DNA from: Pseudoscleropodium purum
Lineage: Eukaryota > Streptophyta > Bryopsida > Hypnales > Brachytheciaceae
DNA: 64,000 nucleotides
Assembly: GCA_963969395.1 (NCBI GenBank)
Contig: OZ017803.1
Location: 17,298,001-17,362,000, forward strand
Direction of reading: 5' to 3'
A program made the position numbers and the translations under genes. Under the pieces are notes generated by a model. The model searched no databases. It was not told where the DNA came from and saw nothing but the letters and a program-made list of their open reading frames with translations. This document shows positions 12,751 to 24,334 of this stretch, one piece after another (the first letter of the stretch is position 1; the number at the start of each line of letters is the position of its first letter).

Positions 12751-13488
12751 ATGGAGGAAAGTAGCCCAAGGATTCCCGTGAGCTCAAAAAATGAGAAGGA
12801 TATTGTTGGTGTCCATGCAATTGAGGAGAAGGATGTCGTCCACTGCAACATTTGCATGGAAACCCCCACCAATGCAATCTTCACCGATTGCGGACACTTG
12901 TTTTGTTGGTCATGCATTCACCAATGGCTAGAAAGTGACAAGAGGAAGCCATGCCCGATGTGCAAGACCATGATTTTGAGGGAAGAGATTGTTATGATGA
13001 GGAGTGCCCAAGAAATGAACGAGCAACATGTGCACCGTTGCTACATTTGTATGGAACACCCCTTTGATGCAATCGTTACAACATGCGGCCACTTGTTTTG
13101 TTGGTCATGCCTTTACAAATGGCTACAAAACAACAACAAGCCGTGCCCGGGGTGCAAACTCATGGCCAAAAGTTGTAGCATCATTCCCGTATATGGATGC
13201 CAAAGAGGATCAAGCTCCAATTCAAGCAATGATTCTACACCTCCCCACCCTAGTGCTCTAGTGACGTGTGAAATGTATGGAGAAGCAACCCTATCCGGAG
13301 GAGACTTTGATAGCGAATCTGAAGTGGAAGAGATTGATGCAAGGGAGTACAATAGAGCGTTGCAAGCAAGGCAAATGGGTAGACAAAGTCATGCAACAAA
13401 TCACCACCTCCCAATTCGTCAAGTGTCAACCTTATTTTTAGCTAGTTTGACTAGTATCCAAGCTTTCCAACACTATACGGGTGCTTAA
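12751..13488 (+). CDS. Double RING-finger protein, RMA/RNF5-like E3 ubiquitin ligase (left copy)
   Basis: This is a probable E3 ubiquitin-protein ligase of 245 residues encoded by one exon. It has two C3HC4 RING domains in tandem. The first starts CNICME and continues CGHLFCWSCIHQWL to CPMCK (about residues 31-73). The second starts CYICME and continues CGHLFCWSCLYKWL to CPGCK (about residues 95-136). All zinc ligands are present in both. The second RING is followed by IIPVYG, which resembles the LVPLYG block after the RING of RMA1/RNF5 proteins. The C-terminal third is Ser/Glu-rich and lacks the clear membrane anchor of RMA proteins; there is only a weak hydrophobic run near residue 225. I chose the ATG at 12751 because the frame nine bases upstream begins with TTG. 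An identical copy lies on the other strand at 16342-17079, in tail-to-tail orientation. Confidence 0.88.
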   Translation: MEESSPRIPVSSKNEKDIVGVHAIEEKDVVHCNICMETPTNAIFTDCGHLFCWSCIHQWLESDKRKPCPMCKTMILREEIVMMRSAQEMNEQHVHRCYICMEHPFDAIVTTCGHLFCWSCLYKWLQNNNKPCPGCKLMAKSCSIIPVYGCQRGSSSNSSNDSTPPHPSALVTCEMYGEATLSGGDFDSESEVEEIDAREYNRALQARQMGRQSHATNHHLPIRQVSTLFLASLTSIQAFQHYTGA

Positions 13489-13982
13489 AGCAAAATCTAT
13501 GGTGTATTGTTGATAAAGATATGCAATGAATCGTTTGTGGTGAACAACGGTTTGGTTGGTTGCTTTGAAATAGTCACCTTGCAAAATGCATTAAAACCCT
13601 TTTAAATTGGGACTAAAAGTCCTATCTCTTATTGCCAAAGGTTTATTTGCTTTGGAAGTGAATGTTATGCTTCTATGTAAGAAGGTCAAATGCTTTTGAA
13701 GTGAATGAGATGAGTAGCCAAGTAATTCATACATCATTAGTATTTTAATGTACAAATGTACAAATAGTTCTACTCCTACTTCCCCAAAGCCATGATTCAC
13801 TAAATCATTTCTTCATAGATTACCATTTGTTAATTTGTCAATTGAAAAGTTTGGAATCTTGTAGTAATGGTTCCAATTTAAGGTTTTAGAAATTTGGACA
13901 TTGACAAAAACAACAATCTAGAATTGAATGGCAAGATGTTCAAAATCCCTAGAAACTACTGGATTTATAAAGTGTAACAAAG

Positions 13983-15847
13983 CTCTACATTTTTTGCCTG
14001 AATGTTTTTTAATGCCTCTTAGAAGTTGGATTAGACTCTAAGGCAACTTTTGTATTCTTTGAGTCTTAAAATTTAAAAATAAAACCTCTCAAATTTATAC
14101 ATTTTTTCAAACAAAAGTGAGCAAAGAAGTTTGAATTGACTAAATTGGTTTGTGCAAAACTATAGGGAAATATACATCAATTATAAAATTCACTGGTTCC
14201 AAATATCAATATATATTTGTTTTGGAACATCTTCCAAAAAAAAATTTCACCATTTCTTTTACTCGGACACTATCTAAAATTTATGCCTATTCTCCTCTTC
14301 TATAAAACTATATTTTCCATATAATTTTTCAATACTTCTAATGTTGAAAATTTTAAAAATCCAAAAATGAAATAACTATGTTAACTTATCCTCACTCTAC
14401 AAAATCCTACTTGACAAAATTAAACTTTATTTCATCCTTCCAAGAATTTGCAATTGAAAATTTGAAGAAGAGACATTTTGTTCTCTTAGGCTTTTAGGGA
14501 TTAATAGGAAAAATTCCCGTGACTTGGCATTTTTTGTAGGTGATTTGAGGGAAAGAGATTTAGAGTTTGTTGTTGGAATTTGTTTGGTTATAGTGTTTTT
14601 TCCTAAATAAAGTTTTGTTTTTCCTTTTTTTTTCATTTGCCCTTTTAGATTCTTTTGTTATGGAGTCAAAGATAGTTAGCCTTGTATGTGTTTACATCGT
14701 ATATAGTTGTATCTTTATACTTGGCAAAGAACTCTTTGATTCAAGATTTGTGGTGTTGAGTCTAACTTAATTTCTTGAATGTTGTATGGATTTATAGGAT
14801 TCTAAAGTGTTTCCTAAAAATTTAAGATCATTGTGGAAGTGATTGGCAATGAAGAAGATAACTTTAAAAGCTCCAAAGCTTATTCACAAAAAATCCCGTC
14901 TTCTTTCTTTGTAATAGTTATTTTGAATTGAAGGACAAAATGTAAATTTCTACATACTTGTTTCTATTTGTGATACTAATTAAGGAATACTAGAAATACT
15001 TTTTGATTCAAAAATTGTAAAAATTAAAGACAATTTCAAGGTCAAATATTTTCACTATGTGGATTGCAAGATATTAGCATTTGAATTGACATGAATCATT
15101 TTTTTGGCCCTACGAAAAACAAAGCAACTACACTTCATAAGGTCACATTTGAAAGAAAAAATGTCCAATATGGTGGTACTTCTTTGGATTCATTTTTCAA
15201 GGCAAGTGGGCTACATGCTTGAAAAAATTCAAATCATTTAGAATTGTACAACATATAAAGAAGAAATATTAGGTATAAAGAAATAGAAAATGATTCAAAA
15301 TACTCAATTGCTAAGAATTTAGTTACAAAATTAAAAAAATGACAATTTCAATGGTTAGAACATGGGAATAAACAATCTACATCTTATGATTTTTATCTTT
15401 TTCAAAAGATATTGAAAAATGAGTTAAATAGAAGACTTCAAAGTTTATTTTAGAGTAGAAAAACCATAATTGACCACCATTTAAAACTCCTCATAACTTT
15501 CATCTCATTAATCAAGATGAAAGAGTTCAATGCTTTCCACATATAAAAATTCTGGAAACCAATTTCTAATTTTTGTCATTGAAAAAGAGATTTTCTTTAA
15601 TTTGCCAAGAATGCCCAGCTAAGGAAAAAAACCACATATCATACAATAATTTTTTAAACATGTAGTAAAAAATTAGTACAAATCGTTGGGCCTTAAAGAT
15701 ATTCTTTGGACTTATGTTTTGTAAAAATTTCAAAGAAGGAAAATAAAAAATCCATTTGCAGTAAGCTACTCAAAATCACTGTGTTGTCAAAAAACAAAGC
15801 TTGGTCCTTTAGGAATAAAGTTACAATTTAAAGTACATTTCAATTGA
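13983..15847. other. Spacer between the inverted-repeat arms
   Basis: This is 1,865 bp of AT-rich DNA that is not palindromic. The right part (15052-15845) is a diverged copy of the repeat at 9710-10500 and abuts the inner edge of the right arm. No gene is recognised. A spacer that differs on its two sides argues against a simple assembly mirror. Confidence 0.8.
15052..15845 (+). repeat. Dispersed repeat, diverged copy of 9710-10500
   Basis: It shows the same ordered words as 9710-10500 and runs to within two bases of the right arm's inner boundary at 15848. This suggests that the inverted duplication had a breakpoint at or near the edge of this repeat. Confidence 0.7.
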
Positions 15848-16341
15848 CTTTGTTACACTTTATAAATCCAGTAGTTTCTAGGGATTTTGAACATCTTGCC
15901 ATTCAATTCTAGATTGTTGTTTTTGTCAATGTCCAAATTTCTAAAACCTTAAATTGGAACCATTACTACAAGATTCCAAACTTTTCAATTGACAAATTAA
16001 CAAATGGTAATCTATGAAGAAATGATTTAGTGAATCATGGCTTTGGGGAAGTAGGAGTAGAACTATTTGTACATTTGTACATTAAAATACTAATGATGTA
16101 TGAATTACTTGGCTACTCATCTCATTCACTTCAAAAGCATTTGACCTTCTTACATAGAAGCATAACATTCACTTCCAAAGCAAATAAACCTTTGGCAATA
16201 AGAGATAGGACTTTTAGTCCCAATTTAAAAGGGTTTTAATGCATTTTGCAAGGTGACTATTTCAAAGCAACCAACCAAACCGTTGTTCACCACAAACGAT
16301 TCATTGCATATCTTTATCAACAATACACCATAGATTTTGCT

Positions 16342-17079
16342 TTAAGCACCCGTATAGTGTTGGAAAGCTTGGATACTAGTCAAACTAGCTAAAAATAAGG
16401 TTGACACTTGACGAATTGGGAGGTGGTGATTTGTTGCATGACTTTGTCTACCCATTTGCCTTGCTTGCAACGCTCTATTGTACTCCCTTGCATCAATCTC
16501 TTCCACTTCAGATTCGCTATCAAAGTCTCCTCCGGATAGGGTTGCTTCTCCATACATTTCACACGTCACTAGAGCACTAGGGTGGGGAGGTGTAGAATCA
16601 TTGCTTGAATTGGAGCTTGATCCTCTTTGGCATCCATATACGGGAATGATGCTACAACTTTTGGCCATGAGTTTGCACCCCGGGCACGGCTTGTTGTTGT
16701 TTTGTAGCCATTTGTAAAGGCATGACCAACAAAACAAGTGGCCGCATGTTGTAACGATTGCATCAAAGGGGTGTTCCATACAAATGTAGCAACGGTGCAC
16801 ATGTTGCTCGTTCATTTCTTGGGCACTCCTCATCATAACAATCTCTTCCCTCAAAATCATGGTCTTGCACATCGGGCATGGCTTCCTCTTGTCACTTTCT
16901 AGCCATTGGTGAATGCATGACCAACAAAACAAGTGTCCGCAATCGGTGAAGATTGCATTGGTGGGGGTTTCCATGCAAATGTTGCAGTGGACGACATCCT
17001 TCTCCTCAATTGCATGGACACCAACAATATCCTTCTCATTTTTTGAGCTCACGGGAATCCTTGGGCTACTTTCCTCCAT
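16342..17079 (-). CDS. Double RING-finger protein, RMA/RNF5-like E3 ubiquitin ligase (right copy)
   Basis: This copy encodes the same 245 residues as 12751-13488, including both complete C3HC4 RING domains and the IIPVYG block. Its upstream DNA out to 18104, with the TATA-like word at 17178-17183, is also identical. Both copies should therefore have the same promoter and the same expression potential. The gene converges on the left copy, so readthrough of either terminator would enter the antisense strand of the other. No substitution separates the two reading frames, which points to very recent duplication or ongoing gene conversion. Confidence 0.88.
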   Translation of the reverse strand: MEESSPRIPVSSKNEKDIVGVHAIEEKDVVHCNICMETPTNAIFTDCGHLFCWSCIHQWLESDKRKPCPMCKTMILREEIVMMRSAQEMNEQHVHRCYICMEHPFDAIVTTCGHLFCWSCLYKWLQNNNKPCPGCKLMAKSCSIIPVYGCQRGSSSNSSNDSTPPHPSALVTCEMYGEATLSGGDFDSESEVEEIDAREYNRALQARQMGRQSHATNHHLPIRQVSTLFLASLTSIQAFQHYTGA

Positions 17080-17177
17080 GTGTGTCAATCTCTCAACGGA
17101 CCTAAAATTAATTATTCAATGGACACTACAAGCCCACTTTTGGTGCAAACTTGCAATGAGTGTCAAAAATTGGAATA

Positions 17178-17183
17178 CTTATA
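17178..17183 (-). promoter_or_regulatory. Possible TATA element of the right RING gene
   Basis: This is the mirror copy of the TATAAG at 12647-12652, about 100 bp upstream of the ATG at 17079. It is tentative for the same reason. Confidence 0.3.
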
Positions 17184-18104
17184 GGCGTGGCCTTGAATGA
17201 CTAGTACCTTAGTCTTTCAACACTCCTCAAGTCTTACTTTAATTGAACTACCCCAAACCCATACACACTAAATACTTGCACCTTTGACACTTCTTCCAAA
17301 GGGTCACACACTCACACTCTTTTTCACATGTTGATGGGAGAACTCACAATCTCATTGTGGAAGCAAGGAATTGTGACCAAAGGTGTTGCAAATGGTCCTA
17401 TTTATTGCTTGAGAAGAAGAATGCCTCGTTGGAAAGATGGACGGTTGCAAGTCCCCTTCACTATGCCCCATGCCTCGAGCACCAAACACAAACTTCAAAG
17501 CCTCGCTCTTGTGGGAACATACGTCTCGTTAGTAAGGACATTTTTCACTATTTTGACTTCTTGATCAAAGACTAGTAGCTAGCCAATTTAGAAGAATTCT
17601 AAAATTCAAGGAAATGTAACTCCTAAACATATAGTTCTTTGAATCAAGAATGAATCAAGTTGGAATTCAAAGATTTACAAATTGGAAAAATAAGTATTAT
17701 GGAATTTGCAAACTTCTTGTTTTATTACTTTTCTTTGTTTTAACCTCTAGCACTCACTCTATATCTCCTAGCAGACTTTTTCTAATTTTAAAAGCCACCA
17801 CTAACTTCAAAATAAATAAACTTGTAAATATGTAGTGTTAGGTTTGAAGACTATAAAATCTTCTACCTTTTTGTTTGTGAAGTTTTGGTTCAAACCATAA
17901 AAACTTGTTCCAACACTCATTCTACGCCTTGTTGACATTGTCTTCCTTGTTGAGCCACAACCACTTTTTAAGTAATTGAGCTTGTAAGTTTGTAAAACAT
18001 GTTTTTATCACATTTGCACGCTTTTCAATCTTTTACCTATTGTTTTATTAGGGAATTCTTTGCTCGAACCTCAATTGCTTGGTTATCAATTTTGTAAAGT
18101 CTTG

Positions 18105-20541
18105 TAGAAACATAAGGAAAGATCAATACTAATTAACAAAGATACATTGTCAAATTACAGGGATCATCCATGTATCAATGCCATTACCACTCAAGTTACA
18201 TAAAAAAACCCATAAATGTCACGTTAATTATTCTATTTAAATTTGATCTATAATCAATTTTTGGCATTTGTTGATGGGTGTTTTTGTAGAACAATTTTAA
18301 TACAAAATACTTTATGTAATTGAAATAAATTTTTCAATTCACTAATGATGATATTATTTTTGTGTTGTGTGGATTTTGTTTGAAATGTTAGGAAGATCTC
18401 AAAGATGAATTGGGCCTTGAGGACTAACAAAATCTTAGATTTTTATGTCACAAAAGATAGTATGGTGAAATTAATGGATTCATCATATAGGGAGGTTCAA
18501 TTCTTCTTGTTCTTGTTTTTATAATCTTATGAGAACTTTTAGAAGACTTGTTGAGGTGCAAGGTACAAACTTGAACCCTAAAGAGGTGTAGTTCTTAAGT
18601 ATGGACAATCCAAAATTCCTAGACCTATCAAAAGGATGTGATCAAGGAATTTTATTTACGACAACCACATTAATAAGGCTTCAAAGTTTTGCTTGATGAC
18701 CAAGATGTCGTAGCAACTATGATTTAAGAGCATGCATCCTTTTGTCAAGGCACCATGGATCTATCCATGCTATAAATATGACTAGAAGCAATATGATTCC
18801 AAATAACTATTTCTTATTTATTTCTTTTTGATATAATCTAAAGTTTCTTTAGTGAGGCAATAAGATGTTGCATAAGTAGATAAGATTAGAACCACAGAAG
18901 TAGAGTTGTAGACATTCATTATAGACTTGAGGTTTTGGCAATGAGAATACATATGGAATAAGAAAACTTATTAACATTAGACAAATACAATAGGTTTGTT
19001 TCTAAATGAGTATTTCAATTATTGAAAATATTTGTGTGCTTAAATGAGAAGTCAAGTTGTGTTATATTGAGCTAGAAGTCACCAAAGAAGGTTGTGTCCC
19101 TATCACCAAGCTAGTTGTAGAAATAGAATAGTAATTATCGTCTTTATTACAATAAGTCTGAACCGTGGGAGATAATCAAGATAGGATTGATCTATGCTAA
19201 CATGTTCATTTCTAAACTAAGTAAATCAATTTAAAGACAAGGAGATTTAAATTAGACAATTATCATTTTTCAATTCAATAGATTTTATATATAAAAACAT
19301 TTAAATAGATACATAGTACATGCCAACCAACTTTAGATTAAACATTCATTATACAACTAGGACACATACATGTTTTTATAATCCAATAAACATTCAACTT
19401 CTCACAATGTCAACTAGGTACATAACTTGAAACATAAATCCATTTACAATCCAATTAAACCATTTACAAGCATATACATTTACAAAATTAGTATCAACTT
19501 TTATTCCAATGAGAAATCAAAATACAACCTATTTAGGCTAGGTTCACATGCTCTCTCATAGCAATTGGTGAAAAACAACAATGAATTGGTTTCATTATTA
19601 GTTTGTTGAACGATTGATACACCAGCCATCAACTTGGCTTTTTAAATCTCAACTAGACAACTATGCAACTATCCAACAAGTCAATTTACATTCATATAAT
19701 ATTTATCAACCTACTAAGATTAATTGTATCCTTTTACACAAGACTAAAAACAATTCAAATGATAAAACAACCCAAATATAAAGACATCTAAATTGGAAGA
19801 ATTGACACAAAAGAAATAAATTCCATTTAGAGCTTGTCTACACTAATCAACAAAAAAAACATATTTTTGGAAGAATGGGTATATTATTTATTTTATAATT
19901 TATGTGAAAGTTATTAATTGACCACTTTTAGTCCTGAGCAATGCTTCAAGGATAATTTTCCATTATAGGATTGACACTTATGGAGCATGGTACATGATTT
20001 CCAAATCCATTGGCTTTAATAAGAATATTCTTGTTGGTGGAAAAACAATTAAGAACAAAGATGTACTCAATTGTAACATTTACATAGACCATCCAACATA
20101 TTCAATCCTCAATAAGTTTTACTTTAAATGCATTTAAAGCTAATTCCCAAGGAAAAATTGATTTTTTATCCCATCTAATAAGCCCTTGAAATCATTCAAT
20201 GCATTAGAGGCATTAAAATTTTTTTTTTAAAGGGAATTTAGATGTCGGCTATAAGTAAAAAGTAAGTGGCTTGGTTTAGGCACTTTCAAATTTATTTTTG
20301 GTGCAAAATTTGGCTTTAAGTTAAAAATTAGTGTGAATTGTATGGCCTGAAAACAAAATCTAGAAAAACATTTTTGGCAATTTTAGCTTTAGGGCTGGTG
20401 CAAAATAGGGCAACTAGGTTTAGAAGAGTAATGCAAAATAGGAGATAACAAAATTCTAACTAAAAAAAATGCTATAGATAATGCATAATTATTGAATCAA
20501 CATTTGAAAGATGCTTGAAAGTCCTTAATTTTAAAAAAACC
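18105..20541. other. AT-rich intergenic DNA; nothing recognised
   Basis: No open frame exceeds about 60 codons and no exon-like resemblance was found. The stretch separates the inverted repeat from the CACTA element. Confidence 0.5.
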
Positions 20542-20544
20542 ATG

Positions 20545-21647
20545 CACTAGTAGAAAAATACAGTGACCAAATCAACAAAACTCAATACAAAAATATTGAT
20601 TTTTTTTGTTGATTTGGACATGTTGATTTGGGTACTTTTGAACACAAAAGTGTTGATTTTTTAACAAAAAATTGTTAATTTTTTTGTTGATTCGGTCACA
20701 TTTTTTTAAATTAATTTTTAAAATTAAAATTTTTTTTTCCACAATTGAGTAACAAATTCTTAATTCTAAGATGTCACATGATAATGCCACAAAGACAATT
20801 TAAAACATCCACATGGCGTTGCCAAGTGGCACTGGCTTCATGGATGGCTCTACATGCTACATGGCAAATGCCACCACCAAAGTTTGAACCTTGGACGTCA
20901 TGAATGAAGTCCAAAGTTCAAACTATTGCACCACTTGAAATTTCACATGATTACAAGTGGTGCAAAAATTTATTTATGTACTTCTTTGAATTTTTTCTTA
21001 TGGTCATTTCAAGTCAACAGACTTTAGGGAAAATTTTCACCTTGTAAATAGACTTTTTTTTTAAAACTTTGAACTAACAAAAGTTGGAAAATTGAGCTAT
21101 CCTTAACTTCCAACAATCCATTTGAGATTTAAATCTTCCAATTAAAAGTTATGGACAAAATTTAGAGGTGTTTAAAAATGTTAAAAAGAATGTCTATTTT
21201 TACCCCTCTCTAAATTTTGTTCATAACTTTTAATTGAAAGATTTAAATCTCAAACAGATTGTTGGAAGTGAAAGATAGCTTAATTTTCTAACTTTTTTTA
21301 GTCCAAAGTTTTTTGAAAAAAGTTCATTTATAAGACTGAAATCACCACAATAGTCTGCCAACTTTAATAGACACCAAATTATGTAGTTATTTTTTTCTTA
21401 AATTTACATTATATATTGAAGATTCTTAAAGATTTTTAAAGATTCTAAAAGATTTTTAAAAATTCCAAAAACATTCACAAATTTTTGTTGATGTGATAAA
21501 TACACTATCCAAATTAACAAAAAAATGAGACTATTTTGTTAATTTTGGCACAGTTAACAAAAATTTGTAAAAATGGACATTAGAGTATTGAAATTAACAA
21601 AAAATTGTTGATGTTTTGTTAATTTGGGCACTATTTTCTTACTAGTG
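20545..21647. mobile_element. Non-autonomous CACTA (En/Spm) DNA transposon, 1,103 bp
   Basis: The left end starts CACTAGTAGAAAAATACAGT and the right end, read on the other strand, starts CACTAGTAAGAAAATAGTGC. Both continue into CCAAAT(C/T)AACAAAA. The 3-bp flanks are identical: ATG at 20542-20544 and ATG at 21648-21650. CACTA termini with a 3-bp target duplication are the signature of this superfamily. Sub-terminal words such as TTAACAAA, TTGTTGAT and TTTGTTAAT are repeated in both orientations at both ends, as expected for transposase-binding sites. No transposase frame is present, so the element depends on an autonomous copy elsewhere. Confidence 0.85.
21063..21313. repeat. Nested imperfect palindrome inside the CACTA element
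   Basis: The left arm (21063-21170) and right arm (21203-21313) are imperfect reverse complements. The left runs from AAAACTTTGAACTAAC to CAAAATTTAGAGG; the right runs from CCTCTCTAAATTTTG to GTCCAAAGTTTT. Arms of about 110 bp enclose a loop of about 32 bp. This may be a MITE nested in the CACTA element, or a captured fragment. Confidence 0.75.
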
Positions 21648-21650
21648 ATG

Positions 21651-24334
21651 GCATACTTGTGTCAAAACACATAAACAAACAAACAAGTGCATTAGAAGCC
21701 TCTCTTCACACATGGCTATACTATTTAAAGTCTTAATTACACCATCTATAGCAATAAGTGGGGCAATAATTATTTCAATAGTAATGCAACCTTGATGCTT
21801 TATGATTACAGCACATAGTGATAGTGATACAATGAAGGTATATGTGGCTATAGTCTATATCCATATCTCCAACTTTGTTATAGGCGACTATGGATGAAAA
21901 GTTATTGAATCAACATTTAGATAGGTGGTGACAAAGTAGCAAACCCTAGTATTCATGGCCAAGGCAATGGCTACTCGGGTGTGATACAAAATTTAGATTT
22001 GACTTTTTAAACTTTTTTATTTCCAAATTTTTCCAAGGGCTTAGTGTAGAAGATAATTTTTTGGTGCTATTAGTCTTTTTATCACCTAAAAATATCATTG
22101 TTTAGAGGGGATCTAAGGCCTTTAGAAGATTGTGAGTTCCTAAAGCATTCTCATGAGCCCACCTTTGTTGTTGGCTTTTGTGGGAATAAATCTGGTATAT
22201 ATAGTTGAGACATTGCTACATCAAACAAGAAAATTATTGTATGCAAGGAGCAACTTCAACATAAGTGAATTGAAAATGTAAGACAATATAGAAAATCCAT
22301 TTACAAACCATTGAACCAACTATCTCTCATGTGACCATCTACTATAAAGAAGTTCTTTCATGGCCAATTGAAGGCATTAATTCAATTAGACTTGGTGAGA
22401 TTAATGGATAGATGGGTTGTTTTAATAGTGAAATGCATTATCCACCATAAATCCTCAAAGGCTCAAATATAATGGACATAGTTCAACAAAGTTGGAGGAG
22501 ACGTTTTTTTTTTTTCATTTTCAATCCTCTCTAAATTTTGTCCATAATTTTTGATTGGGGGCTTGAAGTTTGAAACAAAATTTTAGAGATGAAACTTAAA
22601 TTGATTTTCCAATGTTTCTTAGTTCAAAATTTTCTAAGAAAAACTTATTTTACTATGCCTAAATGAGGTTTGAAATTCTACTTTAAACGAAATTTCTACT
22701 TTTGAGTTATATATAAACGATTGAAATCCTACTAATGTTAATTTATATATCCCACATAGGTTGTATTACCCACTAAAGCCCCACTTGTATAAACAATTTG
22801 TCTTCTCTTCCTATCTCACTCCCTATAAGAAGTTTTCAAAACTATCTTTTAGAGATGTTAAATTTGTCTAAATTTTTGGAATGTAAAGTGACTTTTTGAT
22901 AAATAATATTTTAAAATGTTAGAGTTAATTAATTGGCTATTTAGAAACAACATGGCAAGCCTACCAATCATCAACATTCTTGAGACATGCTCCTAAGGTT
23001 TCCAAGAAGAATCTAGTAAATAGAAAATTCAAATATTTCTCAAGAGAGCAAGGATGGAAATCAAGCTGAAACAATCTTCTACAGATCCAAGATCTCCTCT
23101 AATGGATATGAAATATCCTCTCAAACATTTCAAGGTTAAGATTGGTAATTAACCAAGGTTGTTAAACAACACTTTAAATGCCCAAGGCACCAAAATTTGG
23201 TGTTTGCAAAACTTTGAAGTTAAATAAAACCTAACCAAATTTCTATTTATAGTAGTTTCTATTTTTGAAAGATTCTTCTTGAAGTCTAGTTTTAGCATAA
23301 AAAATACGATCTTGAAAATAAATGATAGTAATTTTTCTATTCAAGGTTTTGTGCAAGGGTACCCATTGCAATCTTGACTTCCTATAGTGTTGAGAGCTCT
23401 TGTAAATGAGCCTCAAATACACTAGGACTTGAAAAAAAAATCACATTCAAAACTTATTTAAAAAAATTATAGAGTAGATTTTGAAAAGCCATAAATTGAT
23501 TGGGGTTATTCATGTTAGACCCTTAAACCTCATATTTTTTTGGTCACCAACTTTTTAAGTTTGACTTGTGAAAAATGAATTGTAAATTTTTCATAGTTTT
23601 AACACCTTCATGGTCAAACATTATAATCTTTCAATTTATAAGTGATATTGTTGTGTTTTTTTCTTTTTATGTGATCTCTAACATGTCTAGTTTGAATTTG
23701 TACAATTACAATTCAAAAAAAGTTGATGACTTATCAAAATGTTGGCTTTTTGTTCAATTTAGAGCAAACTTCTAGAGGCTCAAAACAAGCCTTGGGCATT
23801 TAGGGGTTAAGGGTAAAATAAATCTTCACTCTTCAGAATGTTGGATTTCCTCCGGATCCTCCTTTAGTACAAACTAGCCCACAAGCTATGAGTTTTTTTG
23901 GCCAAGTAGCTCATAAATAACCTTCACAAACCAAAGTGCATTTCTTCATGGAATTTATCAATCAAGGAGTTGAAAAGCTTCGGGGCCTGAAACAACTTCA
24001 TAATGGACAACACAAGAAGGATCCAAACCACAATCATAAAAGGAAAGTACACCTAAAATCATCACCGACCAGATTCTTGTCGAGAACGAAGATATCAATT
24101 CTGCAGATGTACTGTACTGTACACCACTTGAACACCAGAGCCTAGTGACAATTTATAGTACACCTATGTTTAGCACTTTGAAAATTCTTCATACGGTGTC
24201 TAAATACCGCATGCTGAAGTGCATTGGAATCCCCTTCCACTTGCCAATAAGAAACAAATTAAAATTTTTAAAAAATTGTCACAAATAAGAGCAAATGCAC
24301 AAAACAGAATTCCAAGCACAGATGGGATTCCTGT
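21651..24334. other. AT-rich intergenic DNA up to the 3' end of the TFIIIC gene
   Basis: No gene is recognised. It contains the half-palindrome copy at 22525-22640. The last few hundred bases before 24334 become richer in GC and are probably the 3' untranslated region of the minus-strand TFIIIC gene. Confidence 0.5.
22525..22640 (+). repeat. Solo diverged copy of one arm of the CACTA-nested palindrome
   Basis: CCTCTCTAAATTTTG, CATAATTTTTGATTG, ATTTTCCAA and TTAGTTCAAAATTTT occur in the same order as in the right arm at 21203-21313. No partner arm is close by. The palindromic unit therefore exists independently of the CACTA element. Confidence 0.55.

Larger units (their letters stand above)
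11726..13982. repeat. Left arm of a 2,257-bp near-perfect inverted repeat
   Basis: The arm is the reverse complement of 15848-18104. Paired positions always sum to 29830, so there is no net indel anywhere in the arms. Every open frame inside it reappears with an identical translation in the other arm. One mismatch was seen near the outer end (11733 against 18097), and pairing stops at 11725/18105. The arm holds about 1 kb of promoter-side DNA, the whole RING gene and about 500 bp downstream. Confidence 0.95.
15848..18104. repeat. Right arm of the 2,257-bp near-perfect inverted repeat
   Basis: It is the reverse complement of 11726-13982. The inner end starts CTTTGTTACAC, which pairs with GTGTAACAAAG ending at 13982. 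The outer end reads GTCTTG at 18099-18104 and stops pairing at 18105. The nine bases outside each arm (GTACCACAC left, TAGAAACAT right) do not match, so there is no target-site duplication of the Mutator type. Confidence 0.95.

Noticed and set aside
11726..18104. Whole inverted repeat as a Mutator-like transposon with long terminal repeats
   Set aside because: The 9-bp flanks differ, no transposase is present and the ends show no conserved terminus. A segmental inverted duplication fits better.
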